From contig CANNDC010000016.1 in NCBI GenBank assembly GCA_947503265.1, positions 1 to 64,000 of the forward strand: 64,000 nt of DNA, in the 5' to 3' direction. Under the pieces are notes generated by a model, which did not search any database, had not been told where the DNA came from, and saw nothing but the letters and a program-made list of their open reading frames with translations. Shown here piece by piece: positions 17,318 to 25,761 of this stretch. Position 1 is the stretch's first letter; the number at the start of each line of letters is the position of its first letter. Both the position numbers and the translations under genes were made by a program. The stretch comes from an uncultured Alteromonadaceae bacterium. GTDB taxonomy: Bacteria > Pseudomonadota > Gammaproteobacteria > Enterobacterales > Alteromonadaceae.

Positions 17318-17344
17318 CCGGCTAAACTCCAAAGACACCGAGCG

Positions 17345-19576
17345 TTATTGATATTCAATATCAACTTGATACTGACCAGATGGAAGTATTTGATGTATCA
17401 GTTGACCACTAGCATCTATCTCTACTAATTTATTATTAATAGTCACACTTTTAATAGATTGGCCCTTTTCAGACGGCAAAGTAACGTGCGCCTTAGTATT
17501 CCCCGGCACCCTAATCAATAACTTACCAATGATACTTTGCGGTTTTTGGCTATCCAAAGGAAGTTTGCTCCACGCTATATTAATAGGCCCTCGAATGGTC
17601 GGAACCGTACCCTGTGCATAATCTAGCCCGTCAAAGTGAGGAGCAATAGCGACCTGTTCAAAACCCGCCGTTAGGGGCTGAACACCAAGAATGTAACGTG
17701 CAGTAATATTGCCAGGTACAGCACCCCAAGCATGATTCCAGTCTTGATTTGGCTTAAATTGGTCATCCCATGCCTCAAGTGTAATGGTTGAGCCGACTCT
17801 CAGCATGTTGTACCAACTTCGTAAATCTTTAGAAGTCAGCAACCTAAAGGCATGATCTTGGTGACCATGACGATACATGGCCTCCAACAAATACTGGGCA
17901 AAATATACGCTCACAGCCATGCCCTTAGACTTCACATACTCAACCACCTTGGGTACCCGCTCTTTAGGCACTAGGCCTACAGCCAAAGGCAAAATATTTG
18001 CGTGTGCCGAGCTGTGACTCGAACCTACGCCATCTATATATAAACCTGTAGAGTAATCGAACAACTCTTGATTAAAAACTCGAAATAATTGCGCGGCTTG
18101 CTTAGTAAACTCAGTTGCATCTTGGGTGTAGCCCAACACACTTGCAATGTCAGCCATCTGGTTAAGATTGAGATAATGAAATGCATTCACTACGGTATTA
18201 ATGTCTTTAAATTCGTATCCGTCTCGCTCTACCGGCGGCCAATCGACAATATCCTTTGAAGTTTGATGAGTACCATTGGGATGACTGACCAATAACCCCA
18301 CTTGATTAGCTAAAAATCGCAGTAACTTTTGTTCTTTAAGTACAGTGTATTGATTTTTAAGAGACTCAATGTCACCTGTATACATCCAATCGGTCCATGC
18401 CATCATTACCGAGTGCTGCTTCCATTCTGTTGGCCATGTAGGATGAGACATTAAATATTCATGGGTACTTCGAGCCAATGTGTATTGATTATCGACTGCA
18501 TAATGGGACAGTTGATTAATATAAGCATCAGCTTCATATGGGATACGTTCGCGATCGCCATCTACGTATACACCAGCAAAACTGGTTGCTTTCATACTGT
18601 ACTTGGATAAGTCCCAAATATCGTTTAGTACCTGATTACTTGAAGTAAAAGCCGATGACAGTTCGTTAAACGGATAATGAATAAACACTTGGTTGGCACT
18701 AATATCAGAAAGCGCTAACCCCTTGGGATCAATTTCAACAAACCTAAAGGGGGTAATACGACCAAAACGCCCAGGGATAGGGATCGCTTTATCCGATTTA
18801 GTATTCCGTTTATCCCTTGGTGGATTAACGCGATAAGTATCAAAATTCTGATTAACAGTAACCGGCACTGTGTAGTACCTAACCTTGGAACGGGGATCTT
18901 GATTAGGAATAGCACCCTTCTCGTCGCCGCGCTCAGCTAGCGTCACATTGATGACACCGTCTTTATTGCTTCGTAAATGCAACTCAAGATAGCCGAATAC
19001 CACCTTACCAAAATCAATTAAGTATTTGCCCGAAGGTAACTGGGTAATAGATTGAGGGGGAACTAAGCTTGTCGTTTGTCGATATGTACTGACGCCATTA
19101 TCAAATGCAGTAGTCGTGGTAAAAATCTGCGGATCAGACCAAGGGCTTTGCTCAATTGCACCCTGAGGTCCTTGACTCCAAGTCTTAACCTGCCATCTAT
19201 AGTTTTGACTTGAAGCCAGTGATTCACCAGCAAACTCTTGGGCCAATGACGCAGAAGATTCTACTCTTCCTGAATCCCATATTAAGGATTCGCCTCCATT
19301 TTTCGGTAACCAATATACCTGAATTTTATACGCTGTCTGTAGCTTTGCACTGTCTACCTCCCACGAAAATTCAGGTTTAGCATCTCTAATATTAAATACT
19401 TGTGCCCCCAACATTAACTCTGTTCGCAACCCCACTGGCTTTGCGGCTACCCCATTGGTGTGGACTGAGTCTGTTGCTATACTTAGCTGAAGTGGATTAG
19501 ATAATAAAGTTAGCATGCAACCTGCTATTGCTTGAGTCGCGATGCGCTTTCTAAAATTCAACCGCTTTTTCATCAA
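17345..19576 (-). CDS. GH78 family alpha-L-rhamnosidase-like protein
   Basis: Family GH78 enzymes release terminal L-rhamnose from polysaccharides and glycosides. After an N-terminal signal-like segment come a fibronectin-like domain (KPEFSWEVDSAKLQTAYKIQVYW), beta-sandwich domains (about 165-320), the (alpha/alpha)6 catalytic barrel (about 325-640) and a C-terminal beta domain. The catalytic-site signature GDRERIPYEAD and the later TITLEAWDDQ, DWNHAWGA and PGNITARYILGV are GH78-like. At 743 aa it is on the short side, because a separate N-terminal carbohydrate-binding domain is missing. It has no regulator or transporter beside it. Activity on rhamnose is inferred from family membership. Confidence 0.85.
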   Translation of the reverse strand: MMKKRLNFRKRIATQAIAGCMLTLLSNPLQLSIATDSVHTNGVAAKPVGLRTELMLGAQVFNIRDAKPEFSWEVDSAKLQTAYKIQVYWLPKNGGESLIWDSGRVESSASLAQEFAGESLASSQNYRWQVKTWSQGPQGAIEQSPWSDPQIFTTTTAFDNGVSTYRQTTSLVPPQSITQLPSGKYLIDFGKVVFGYLELHLRSNKDGVINVTLAERGDEKGAIPNQDPRSKVRYYTVPVTVNQNFDTYRVNPPRDKRNTKSDKAIPIPGRFGRITPFRFVEIDPKGLALSDISANQVFIHYPFNELSSAFTSSNQVLNDIWDLSKYSMKATSFAGVYVDGDRERIPYEADAYINQLSHYAVDNQYTLARSTHEYLMSHPTWPTEWKQHSVMMAWTDWMYTGDIESLKNQYTVLKEQKLLRFLANQVGLLVSHPNGTHQTSKDIVDWPPVERDGYEFKDINTVVNAFHYLNLNQMADIASVLGYTQDATEFTKQAAQLFRVFNQELFDYSTGLYIDGVGSSHSSAHANILPLAVGLVPKERVPKVVEYVKSKGMAVSVYFAQYLLEAMYRHGHQDHAFRLLTSKDLRSWYNMLRVGSTITLEAWDDQFKPNQDWNHAWGAVPGNITARYILGVQPLTAGFEQVAIAPHFDGLDYAQGTVPTIRGPINIAWSKLPLDSQKPQSIIGKLLIRVPGNTKAHVTLPSEKGQSIKSVTINNKLVEIDASGQLIHQILPSGQYQVDIEYQ

Positions 19577-19878
19577 CTATAACCCAATAAAATTAACTCA
19601 CAGACTCGATTTAATAGTGTATACCTGTTTGATTCCGAATGAAATTAACCGTCTCAAACGCAATCGCCACTGATACCTTAGACACTTCATAGTTGTTCGG
19701 CTGGTTGCGAATTTAGCCATAGTGCCACGACACCGCAATTAAATTTTTATTATGCTTGCCCCTTCTAGGCTCTCAAAAGGTCTGAGTCGAAGGGAATAAA
19801 AATGTTGATTCTCTATATCAAGAAGTGAAATCTCAAGACAGTTGATCCTTTTGAAAGAAAGGATCAATTTAACTGAAA
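19577..19878. other. murA-GH78 spacer with two hairpins
   Basis: This 302-bp spacer must hold the end of the mla-murA transcript and the promoter of the leftward GH78 gene. Hairpin one: TTGATCCTTT (19842-19851) with AAAGGATCAA (19858-19867), immediately after murA. Hairpin two: CCCTTC (19760-19765) and GGCTC pair with GAGTC and GAAGGG (to 19794), and distal arms ATTTTTATT (19743-19751) and AATAAAAAT (19795-19803) could extend it. Neither has a T-run in the leftward direction. I see no convincing promoter or open frame. Confidence 0.5.
19842..19867 (-). terminator. hairpin directly downstream of murA
   Basis: A 10-bp perfect stem with a six-base loop ends 11 bases after the murA stop codon. 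It lacks a U-tract on the minus strand, so termination may be factor-assisted, or the hairpin may serve to protect the 3' end. Confidence 0.45.
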
Positions 19879-21138
19879 TTAACGAATTCGAGTGATTGAA
19901 GCGCCTAATTTATTCAGCTTTTCTTCGATTTTTTCGTAGCCACGATCGAGATGATAGATGCGATCAACTGCGGTTTCACCGTCTGCAACGAGTCCAGCAA
20001 TAATCAGACTTGCGGATGCACGTAGATCAGTTGCCATCACTTGAGCACCTCTAAGTTCATTGACGCCATTACACACTGCACTGTTGGCTTCTAGGCTGAT
20101 ATTTGCACCCATGCGTTGCAATTCAGGCACGTGCATAAAACGGTTTTCAAATATATTTTCAGTCACTACTCCTGAACCCGTAGACACACAATTCATAGCG
20201 ACAAATTGGGCCTGCATGTCGGTAGGGAATCCGGGGTGTGGAGCAGTTTTGATACTAACACAACTGGGTTTCTTGCCTTGCATATCCAAGGATATCCAAT
20301 CTTTTCCCGCCTCAATCTTGGCGCCTGCAGCAGTTAGTTTATTCAGTACCGCTTCTAGCGTATCAGGAGCAGCCTTCACGCATTTCACACTGCCACCAGT
20401 GACCGCAGCGGCAACGAGGAAAGTGCCAGTTTCAATTCTATCGGGTAAAACACGATATCGGCACCCTGATAATTTATCGACGCCCTCAATTTTGATGCTG
20501 TCTGTTCCCGCACCTGTAACCTTCGCTCCCATCGCGTTTAAACAGTTCGCTAAATCAACAATCTCAGGTTCGCGCGCGGCATTTTCAAGTACTGTTGTGC
20601 CTTGTGCTAATGCAGCAGCCATCATTAAGTTTTCTGTCGCTCCGACACTGACTATATCCATAAAGATATGCGCGCCTTGCAACCTACCAGCAACTTTTGC
20701 TCGCACGTAACCGGCATCAACATCTATTTCTGCGCCCATCTCTCTGAGACCTTCCAAATGCAAGTTGACTGGACGAGCACCTATGGCACAGCCACCGGGC
20801 AGTGAAACATTAGCTTGACCATACTTGGCTAACAATGGACCCAGCACTAGTATTGACGCCCGCATCGTTTTAACCAGCTCATATGAAGCTGTATAGTTGT
20901 CTAAACTGCTGGCATCTAACTCAAGAACATGGTCTGGATGTCGAACGGCTTTCACACCTAACTCTGACAACAAAGCTACACTTGTATTGATATCTCTTAA
21001 GTAAGGGACGTTTTCGAAAAAACACGCAGTATCGGCCAAAATACATGACATTAGAATCGGCAAAGCCGCATTTTTTGCACCAGAAATCGTCACCTCACCA
21101 TGCAAAGGTGGGCATTTTTTGATCAGTAGCTTTTCCAT
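19879..21138 (-). CDS. murA: UDP-N-acetylglucosamine 1-carboxyvinyltransferase
   Basis: Transfers enolpyruvate from PEP to UDP-GlcNAc, the first committed step of peptidoglycan synthesis and the target of fosfomycin. Lys22-Asn23 of the GAKNAALP motif and the catalytic Cys117 (GGCAIGARPVNLHL) are present; the cysteine predicts fosfomycin sensitivity of the enzyme. Length 419 aa equals E. coli MurA. It is the last gene of the mla-ibaG-murA operon, 15 bases after ibaG. Confidence 0.97.
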   Translation of the reverse strand: MEKLLIKKCPPLHGEVTISGAKNAALPILMSCILADTACFFENVPYLRDINTSVALLSELGVKAVRHPDHVLELDASSLDNYTASYELVKTMRASILVLGPLLAKYGQANVSLPGGCAIGARPVNLHLEGLREMGAEIDVDAGYVRAKVAGRLQGAHIFMDIVSVGATENLMMAAALAQGTTVLENAAREPEIVDLANCLNAMGAKVTGAGTDSIKIEGVDKLSGCRYRVLPDRIETGTFLVAAAVTGGSVKCVKAAPDTLEAVLNKLTAAGAKIEAGKDWISLDMQGKKPSCVSIKTAPHPGFPTDMQAQFVAMNCVSTGSGVVTENIFENRFMHVPELQRMGANISLEANSAVCNGVNELRGAQVMATDLRASASLIIAGLVADGETAVDRIYHLDRGYEKIEEKLNKLGASITRIR

Positions 21139-21153
21139 TAATGAGAAACCAGA

Positions 21154-21411
21154 TTACTGTGGAAGATTGAACAGACGCTCTCGCTGCCATTGTTGTTCAG
21201 AAAAGGTTTTAATACTAATGGCATGCATGCTGCCATCTGCAATCATGTCTTTGAGCGGTGCATAAATGAACTGCTGTTTTTTGACTCGACTCATAGTTTC
21301 GAATTGATCACTGATTGCGATAATTTGAAAGTGTGAGCCATCACTTGTTACATGCGCCTCAGTCAATTCAAGTTCTTTGACGAGAAGTTCTTCTATTTCT
21401 GCATTTTCCAT
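21154..21411 (-). CDS. ibaG: BolA family protein IbaG
   Basis: An 85-aa BolA-fold protein; IbaG and other BolA proteins bind monothiol glutaredoxins with a shared 2Fe-2S cluster. The BolA core is seen in VTSDGSHFQIIAISDQFETMSRVKKQQFIYAPLKDMI and the histidine in MHAISIKTFSE. Its place between mlaB and murA is that of E. coli ibaG (yrbA). Confidence 0.95.
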   Translation of the reverse strand: MENAEIEELLVKELELTEAHVTSDGSHFQIIAISDQFETMSRVKKQQFIYAPLKDMIADGSMHAISIKTFSEQQWQRERLFNLPQ

Positions 21412-21436
21412 TTTTAATTCTTTTAACCTAGCGATG

Positions 21437-21757
21437 TTATTCAGTGGATTGAATGGGTAAATTGGTTTCTAAGTTACTCAAAGTGGCCAAGTTTATAATA
21501 CTCGACGGCACTTGCGTAATTTTCAGAACCAACTCGTTTGCCAGACAATATTTAGTGAGGTGAACAATCCACGCGAGTCCAGCAGTATCAACATTTTCTA
21601 TCTCTGCTAAGTCTACTTGAATTTCTTGCACCTTGCCGCGTAAAGAAGATAGTTCAGCGTCTCTACCCTCCCAGCACTTCATTACTGTATCGCGATTTAG
21701 ATCCCCTTTAAGAGAATAAAATCCATCACCATTTTTGATGACTTCTACCTGTGCCAC
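21437..21757 (-). CDS. mlaB: MlaB, STAS-domain subunit of the Mla phospholipid ABC transporter
   Basis: Cytoplasmic STAS protein that binds MlaF and stabilises the MlaFEDB complex. The 106-aa sequence shows the STAS signature VDLAEIENVDTAGLAWIVHL, with the conserved threonine before AGL. It starts with GTG directly after the mlaC stop codon (TAAGTG), with AAGGAAG inside the mlaC end as ribosome site, so translation is coupled. Confidence 0.93.
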   Translation of the reverse strand: MAQVEVIKNGDGFYSLKGDLNRDTVMKCWEGRDAELSSLRGKVQEIQVDLAEIENVDTAGLAWIVHLTKYCLANELVLKITQVPSSIINLATLSNLETNLPIQSTE

Positions 21758-22420
21758 TTAAGCTTCCTTTTCATTACTTTCTAAGGAAATGGGCTTTTCA
21801 ATTTTATCTTTCATTAGATCGATAACTCTTTGAATACCTTCCTGACGAAGAATAGATTCAAACTCGCTTTGCTTGCTAGAAAGTAAACTAATACCTTCAG
21901 CTACCATGTCGTAAGCTTTCCACTCGTTGGTCTTATTGTCTTTGCGTAAGCTGAAAGAAATTTTGATATCAGGTCTGTCGTCGTCTTTCACGAGTGCTCG
22001 CACAACGACTTGTTTGTCTTTCGGGTCCAATTCTTTGGCAGGAGCAAACTGTACTGTCTGGTCATCATAATAGCCCAATGCAACTGCATAAGTGGTTACC
22101 AAATATTCGCGGAATACTGTGACAAATTCGATTAACTCTTCTTTTGATGCTTTTCTAAAATGCTTTCCTAACACTTTGAATGCAGAAAAACGATAATCAA
22201 TGTAAGGCACTAACTCTTCTCGCACGATCGTACGCAATACTTCTGGATCTTGCTTAATATTTGGTTGCTCTTCCTTGATACGAGCAAAGGTTTTCAACCC
22301 CACTTGCTCAAGCAAAATATACGGATTCTTATCATCTACAGCTTCAGCAGAAGCCACAGACATGGTTGCAGAAAATATTACAAAAACGACTGCAATATAT
22401 TGTGAAATTGACTTAAACAT
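21758..22420 (-). CDS. mlaC: MlaC, periplasmic phospholipid shuttle
   Basis: Carries phospholipids between the outer-membrane MlaA-porin complex and inner-membrane MlaFEDB. The 220-aa protein has a signal peptide (cleavage near ASAEA, about 26), the Tol_Tol_Ttg2 domain with YIDYRFSAFKVLGKHFRKASKEEL and a C-terminal VAEGISLLSSKQSEFESIL. An extra charged tail follows. The Mla partner gene mlaA is not in this window. Confidence 0.95.
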   Translation of the reverse strand: MFKSISQYIAVVFVIFSATMSVASAEAVDDKNPYILLEQVGLKTFARIKEEQPNIKQDPEVLRTIVREELVPYIDYRFSAFKVLGKHFRKASKEELIEFVTVFREYLVTTYAVALGYYDDQTVQFAPAKELDPKDKQVVVRALVKDDDRPDIKISFSLRKDNKTNEWKAYDMVAEGISLLSSKQSEFESILRQEGIQRVIDLMKDKIEKPISLESNEKEA

Positions 22421-22447
22421 ACCTATTCCTTACACGTCCGTTGCAGC

Positions 22448-22915
22448 TTATTCGCTGTCTCTACTAAATAAAAATTGACCAATTAAATCCTCGAGTACTA
22501 AGGCAGATTTAGTATCTGCGATGTAGTCCCCTTCCTTAAGGTTCTCGATACCATCGATGGAAAATCCAGGTTGGAATCCTATATACTGTTCCCCTAACAA
22601 ACCAGAGGTCAAGATAGATACCGAGCTAGTTTCGGGGAACAGATTATATTGCTGGGAAATACTAAGCTTTACTACGGGAGTGAAATCTTCCGGATCAAGT
22701 TCAATACTCTCAACTCTTCCAATAGTGACACCGCCTACTTTGACCGATGAACGTACCTTTAATCCGCCGATATTATCGAACTTAGCAAACAAACTATAGG
22801 TTTCTCCTTGTCCTACAGAACCTTTACTTGCCACATTCAGGGCCAGCATCAATGTAGCAGCAATGGCTAACGCAACAAATAAACCAACCCAAATTTCTGT
22901 TTTCCTTGAAATCAC
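22448..22915 (-). CDS. mlaD: MlaD, MCE-domain subunit of the phospholipid transporter
   Basis: Membrane-anchored MCE protein that forms a periplasmic hexameric ring on MlaE. One N-terminal membrane helix (about 8-28) precedes the MCE domain: YSLFAKFDNIGGLKVRSSVKVGGVTIGRVESI, and LLGEQYIGFQPG. At 155 aa it is shorter than E. coli MlaD (183), mainly at the C-terminus. Eleven bases separate it from mlaE. Confidence 0.95.
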   Translation of the reverse strand: MISRKTEIWVGLFVALAIAATLMLALNVASKGSVGQGETYSLFAKFDNIGGLKVRSSVKVGGVTIGRVESIELDPEDFTPVVKLSISQQYNLFPETSSVSILTSGLLGEQYIGFQPGFSIDGIENLKEGDYIADTKSALVLEDLIGQFLFSRDSE

Positions 22916-22926
22916 TTTATTTTCCT

Positions 22927-23703
22927 CTACTCAATTCCAAACATGATGGCAGTTAACACAAAATCTAACCCCAAAACTGCCAATGATGAATACACAACTG
23001 TCTGAGTGGTGGCAGCACTGATGCCTTCAGAAGTGGGTATCGAATCATAACCTTTAAAAATTGCTATCCAGGTCACCACAAAAGCGAAAACAATCGACTT
23101 TATGAAGCCATTAAGGACATCTTCGTTCCATTCAACCGTGGATTGCATAATTGACCAATAACTTCCTGCATCCACGCCTAACCAATCAACGCCAACCAGG
23201 TGACCACCTAAAATGCCAACCGCGCTGAAAATAATGGCTAACATAGGCATGGAAATAACGCCCGCCCAAAGTCTTGGTGCCACTATCCTACGCAAAGGGT
23301 CGACGGCCATCATTTCTAAGCTACTTAACTGCTCCGTCGCCTTCATTAGGCCAATTTCGGCGGTTAACGCAGATCCCGCTCGACCAGCAAATAGCAAAGC
23401 AGTCACTACGGGTCCTAATTCACGCAACAATGACAGCGCAACCATTGGTCCCAAACTTCCTTCAGCACCATAGTCGACTAAAATGGTATAGCCTTGAAGT
23501 GCCATGACCATGCCAATAAATAGTCCTGACACTATGATGATCGACAAAGATTGCACACCCACCACATAAATTTGTTTGATTGTAAGTGGGATATTCTTTA
23601 GTTGAGGTACTGACATAACAGCCCCCAACAATACAAAAGTCGCACGCCCTAACGCGCTGAATTTATCGAGAGTCGACCTACCTAGTTTTGCTAATGCTTC
23701 CAT
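22927..23703 (-). CDS. mlaE: MlaE, permease subunit of the phospholipid transporter
   Basis: Integral membrane permease of the MlaFEDB complex. The 258-aa sequence has five to six hydrophobic segments and the family motifs LGPVVTALLFAGRAGSALTAEIGLMKATEQLSSLEMMAVDP and the C-terminal YDSIPTSEGISAATTQTVV. Lies between mlaF and mlaD in the leftward operon. Confidence 0.96.
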   Translation of the reverse strand: MEALAKLGRSTLDKFSALGRATFVLLGAVMSVPQLKNIPLTIKQIYVVGVQSLSIIIVSGLFIGMVMALQGYTILVDYGAEGSLGPMVALSLLRELGPVVTALLFAGRAGSALTAEIGLMKATEQLSSLEMMAVDPLRRIVAPRLWAGVISMPMLAIIFSAVGILGGHLVGVDWLGVDAGSYWSIMQSTVEWNEDVLNGFIKSIVFAFVVTWIAIFKGYDSIPTSEGISAATTQTVVYSSLAVLGLDFVLTAIMFGIE

Positions 23704-23721
23704 TACGAATTTTCCATTACG

Positions 23722-24516
23722 TTAGGCACCTAAAAACTCTGCTGTAATTTCTTTTGCTGGATAATGAAACGGCACTGGACCATCTGCTTGTCCCTTAAGA
23801 AACTGCTGCACAAGGGCAGAGTCACTCTGACGTATTTCTTCCGGTGTTCCAGAACCAATTATTTTTTTCTCAGCCAAGATGTAGACATAATCAGCAATAC
23901 TCATCACTTCTTTTACATCATGGGTAACTACCACACTGGTTAATTTTAACGCGTTATTCAATTGCTTAATTAGCTTAACCAGTACTCCCATGGATATTGG
24001 GTCTTGTCCTGCAAAAGGCTCGTCGTACATGATCAACTCGGGATCAAGGGCGATTGATCTTGCCAATGCAGCTCGTCTCGCCATGCCGCCAGAGAGCTCA
24101 CTGGGCATCAAATCTGCCGCTCCTCTAAGACCAACTGCTTGAAGCTTCATCAGAACCACTGTTCGAATAAACTCTTCAGAGAGATTTGTATGTTCTCTTA
24201 TTGGAAAAGCAATATTGTCGAATACCGTCATATCAGTAAACAAGGCACCGCTTTGAAACAACATGCTCATTTGACGACGTACATTGAATAAACGACTGCG
24301 TTTCATATTGGGAATGGATTCGCCGCGAAACTTAATATCGCCTGATGTCGGAGACAACTGACCACCGATCAACTTTAATAGTGTCGTTTTACCTATTCCA
24401 CTTGGTCCCATAACCGCTGTGGTTTGCCCCTCTTTAATTTGCAGAGAGATATTGTCGTAAATAGTTCGTTCACCTCGTTTAAAGGTCAAACTATCTATTT
24501 CAATCAAATTATTCAC
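23722..24516 (-). CDS. mlaF: MlaF, ATPase subunit of the phospholipid transporter
   Basis: ABC ATPase of the Mla system. Walker A is GPSGIGKT (37-44), the signature is LSGGMARRAALARS, and Walker B is IMYDEPFAGQDPIS; the switch His is in VVVTHDVKEV. At 264 aa it matches the family. It is the first gene of the operon, whose promoter must lie in the 274-bp region shared with the divergent yrbG. Confidence 0.96.
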   Translation of the reverse strand: MNNLIEIDSLTFKRGERTIYDNISLQIKEGQTTAVMGPSGIGKTTLLKLIGGQLSPTSGDIKFRGESIPNMKRSRLFNVRRQMSMLFQSGALFTDMTVFDNIAFPIREHTNLSEEFIRTVVLMKLQAVGLRGAADLMPSELSGGMARRAALARSIALDPELIMYDEPFAGQDPISMGVLVKLIKQLNNALKLTSVVVTHDVKEVMSIADYVYILAEKKIIGSGTPEEIRQSDSALVQQFLKGQADGPVPFHYPAKEITAEFLGA

Positions 24517-24713
24517 TAAATACTCCGTGTTGTCTCGTTAGTAAGACAGCTCAACTGCAAAAATTGTTTCACAAGGGGTGTCAATTTGCGGTCATTATCT
24601 GTAATTTCAAGGCAATTAAGCAAAAACTAAAGGTAACAAATTATAAATCATCAAATCGTCATTATTTGTAGCTTGATTTTAACATCTTTGATCACAATAT
24701 TATGTTTTATGAG

Positions 24714-24728
24714 TAATAATCATTATCG
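24714..24728. promoter_or_regulatory. Fur-box-like sequence upstream of yrbG
   Basis: TAATAAT-C-ATTATCG fits the 7-1-7 Fur consensus TGATAAT-N-ATTATCA at 12 of 14 positions. It lies 63 bases before the yrbG start in the divergent mlaF-yrbG region. The region is AT-rich, so chance is a real alternative. The rest of the 274-bp spacer shows no other clear motif. Confidence 0.35.
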
Positions 24729-24790
24729 TCATATAATTTGCCTGAGTATTTTGTGATAATTATAGCATCTCTGTTTAATGAAACGCCGTT

Positions 24791-25747
24791 GTGTTAATTG
24801 AAAGTTTAATTTTTATTGCTGGGTTAGTTGCCCTGAGTTGGAGTGCAGACCGATTTGTGTTTGGCGCATCCGCGTTGGCCAGTAATATTGGTGTGACACC
24901 TATGGTCATCGGGCTGACGATAGTCGCAATGGGCTCATCCGCCCCTGAAATCGTAGTATCTGCTACAGCATCTCTTGCTAACAACCCTGATACGGCTGTA
25001 GGGAATGCCATTGGTTCGAACATTACCAATATCGCTCTAGTATTAGGTCTGACCGCCCTTTTGAAACCGTTAATCGTGTCCTCAACTACTGTGAGAAGAG
25101 AAATGCCAGTTCTGCTAGGCGTGACCTTTCTCGCTGGATTTTTTCTATACGACCGAAACCTCGCTTTCTATGAAGGCTTTATTTTGATCGTGTTATTTTT
25201 TATTACGATTGGTGGATTAACATGGATTTCTCTAAGCGCTGAGAAAAACGATCCGCTACATACAGAGACAGAAGAAGAAATACCTACCGATGTTTCCACG
25301 CCCAGCGCCATTATGTGGGTATTAGTTGGTCTTGTATTATTACCGATAAGTGCACACTTCATGGTTGAATCGGCCGTAGAAATTGCTCGTTATTTCGGTA
25401 TGAGTGAGTTAATAATTGGTTTGACAATCATTGCCTTGGGCACCAGTTTGCCAGAACTTGCAGCGAGTATTGCTGGTGTTCTCAAAGGCGAGGATGATCT
25501 CGCATTAGGCAACATTATCGGTTCAAATATTTTTAATTTATTGGCTGTGCTCGCCATGCCAGGGCTACTTGCTCCTGGCATAATTGATGCTGATGTCGCC
25601 AGTCGCGATATTTTTGCTATGTTTTTAATTACCTGCTTGCTGATTGGCTTTAGCTTCAATTTCCGAGGTACTCGCAGAATAAACCGGTGGGAAGGTGGTG
25701 TGTTGGTGGCATGTTACTTAGGTTATTGTGTCTATTTGTTTGTTTAA
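24791..25747 (+). CDS. yrbG: calcium/sodium antiporter, YrbG family
   Basis: A CaCA family cation/Ca2+ exchanger with ten predicted membrane helices in two homologous halves. Each half carries an alpha-repeat: GSSAPEIVVSA at about residues 48-58 and GTSLPELAASIAG at about 217-229, with GNAIGSNITNIALVLG and GNIIGSNIFNLLAVL following. The central loop is acidic (TETEEEIPTD). The start is GTG. In E. coli yrbG likewise lies between mla and kdsD, and it heads the rightward lipopolysaccharide block here. Confidence 0.93.
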   Translation: MLIESLIFIAGLVALSWSADRFVFGASALASNIGVTPMVIGLTIVAMGSSAPEIVVSATASLANNPDTAVGNAIGSNITNIALVLGLTALLKPLIVSSTTVRREMPVLLGVTFLAGFFLYDRNLAFYEGFILIVLFFITIGGLTWISLSAEKNDPLHTETEEEIPTDVSTPSAIMWVLVGLVLLPISAHFMVESAVEIARYFGMSELIIGLTIIALGTSLPELAASIAGVLKGEDDLALGNIIGSNIFNLLAVLAMPGLLAPGIIDADVASRDIFAMFLITCLLIGFSFNFRGTRRINRWEGGVLVACYLGYCVYLFV

Positions 25748-25761
25748 ATTGAGAAGTTGAT

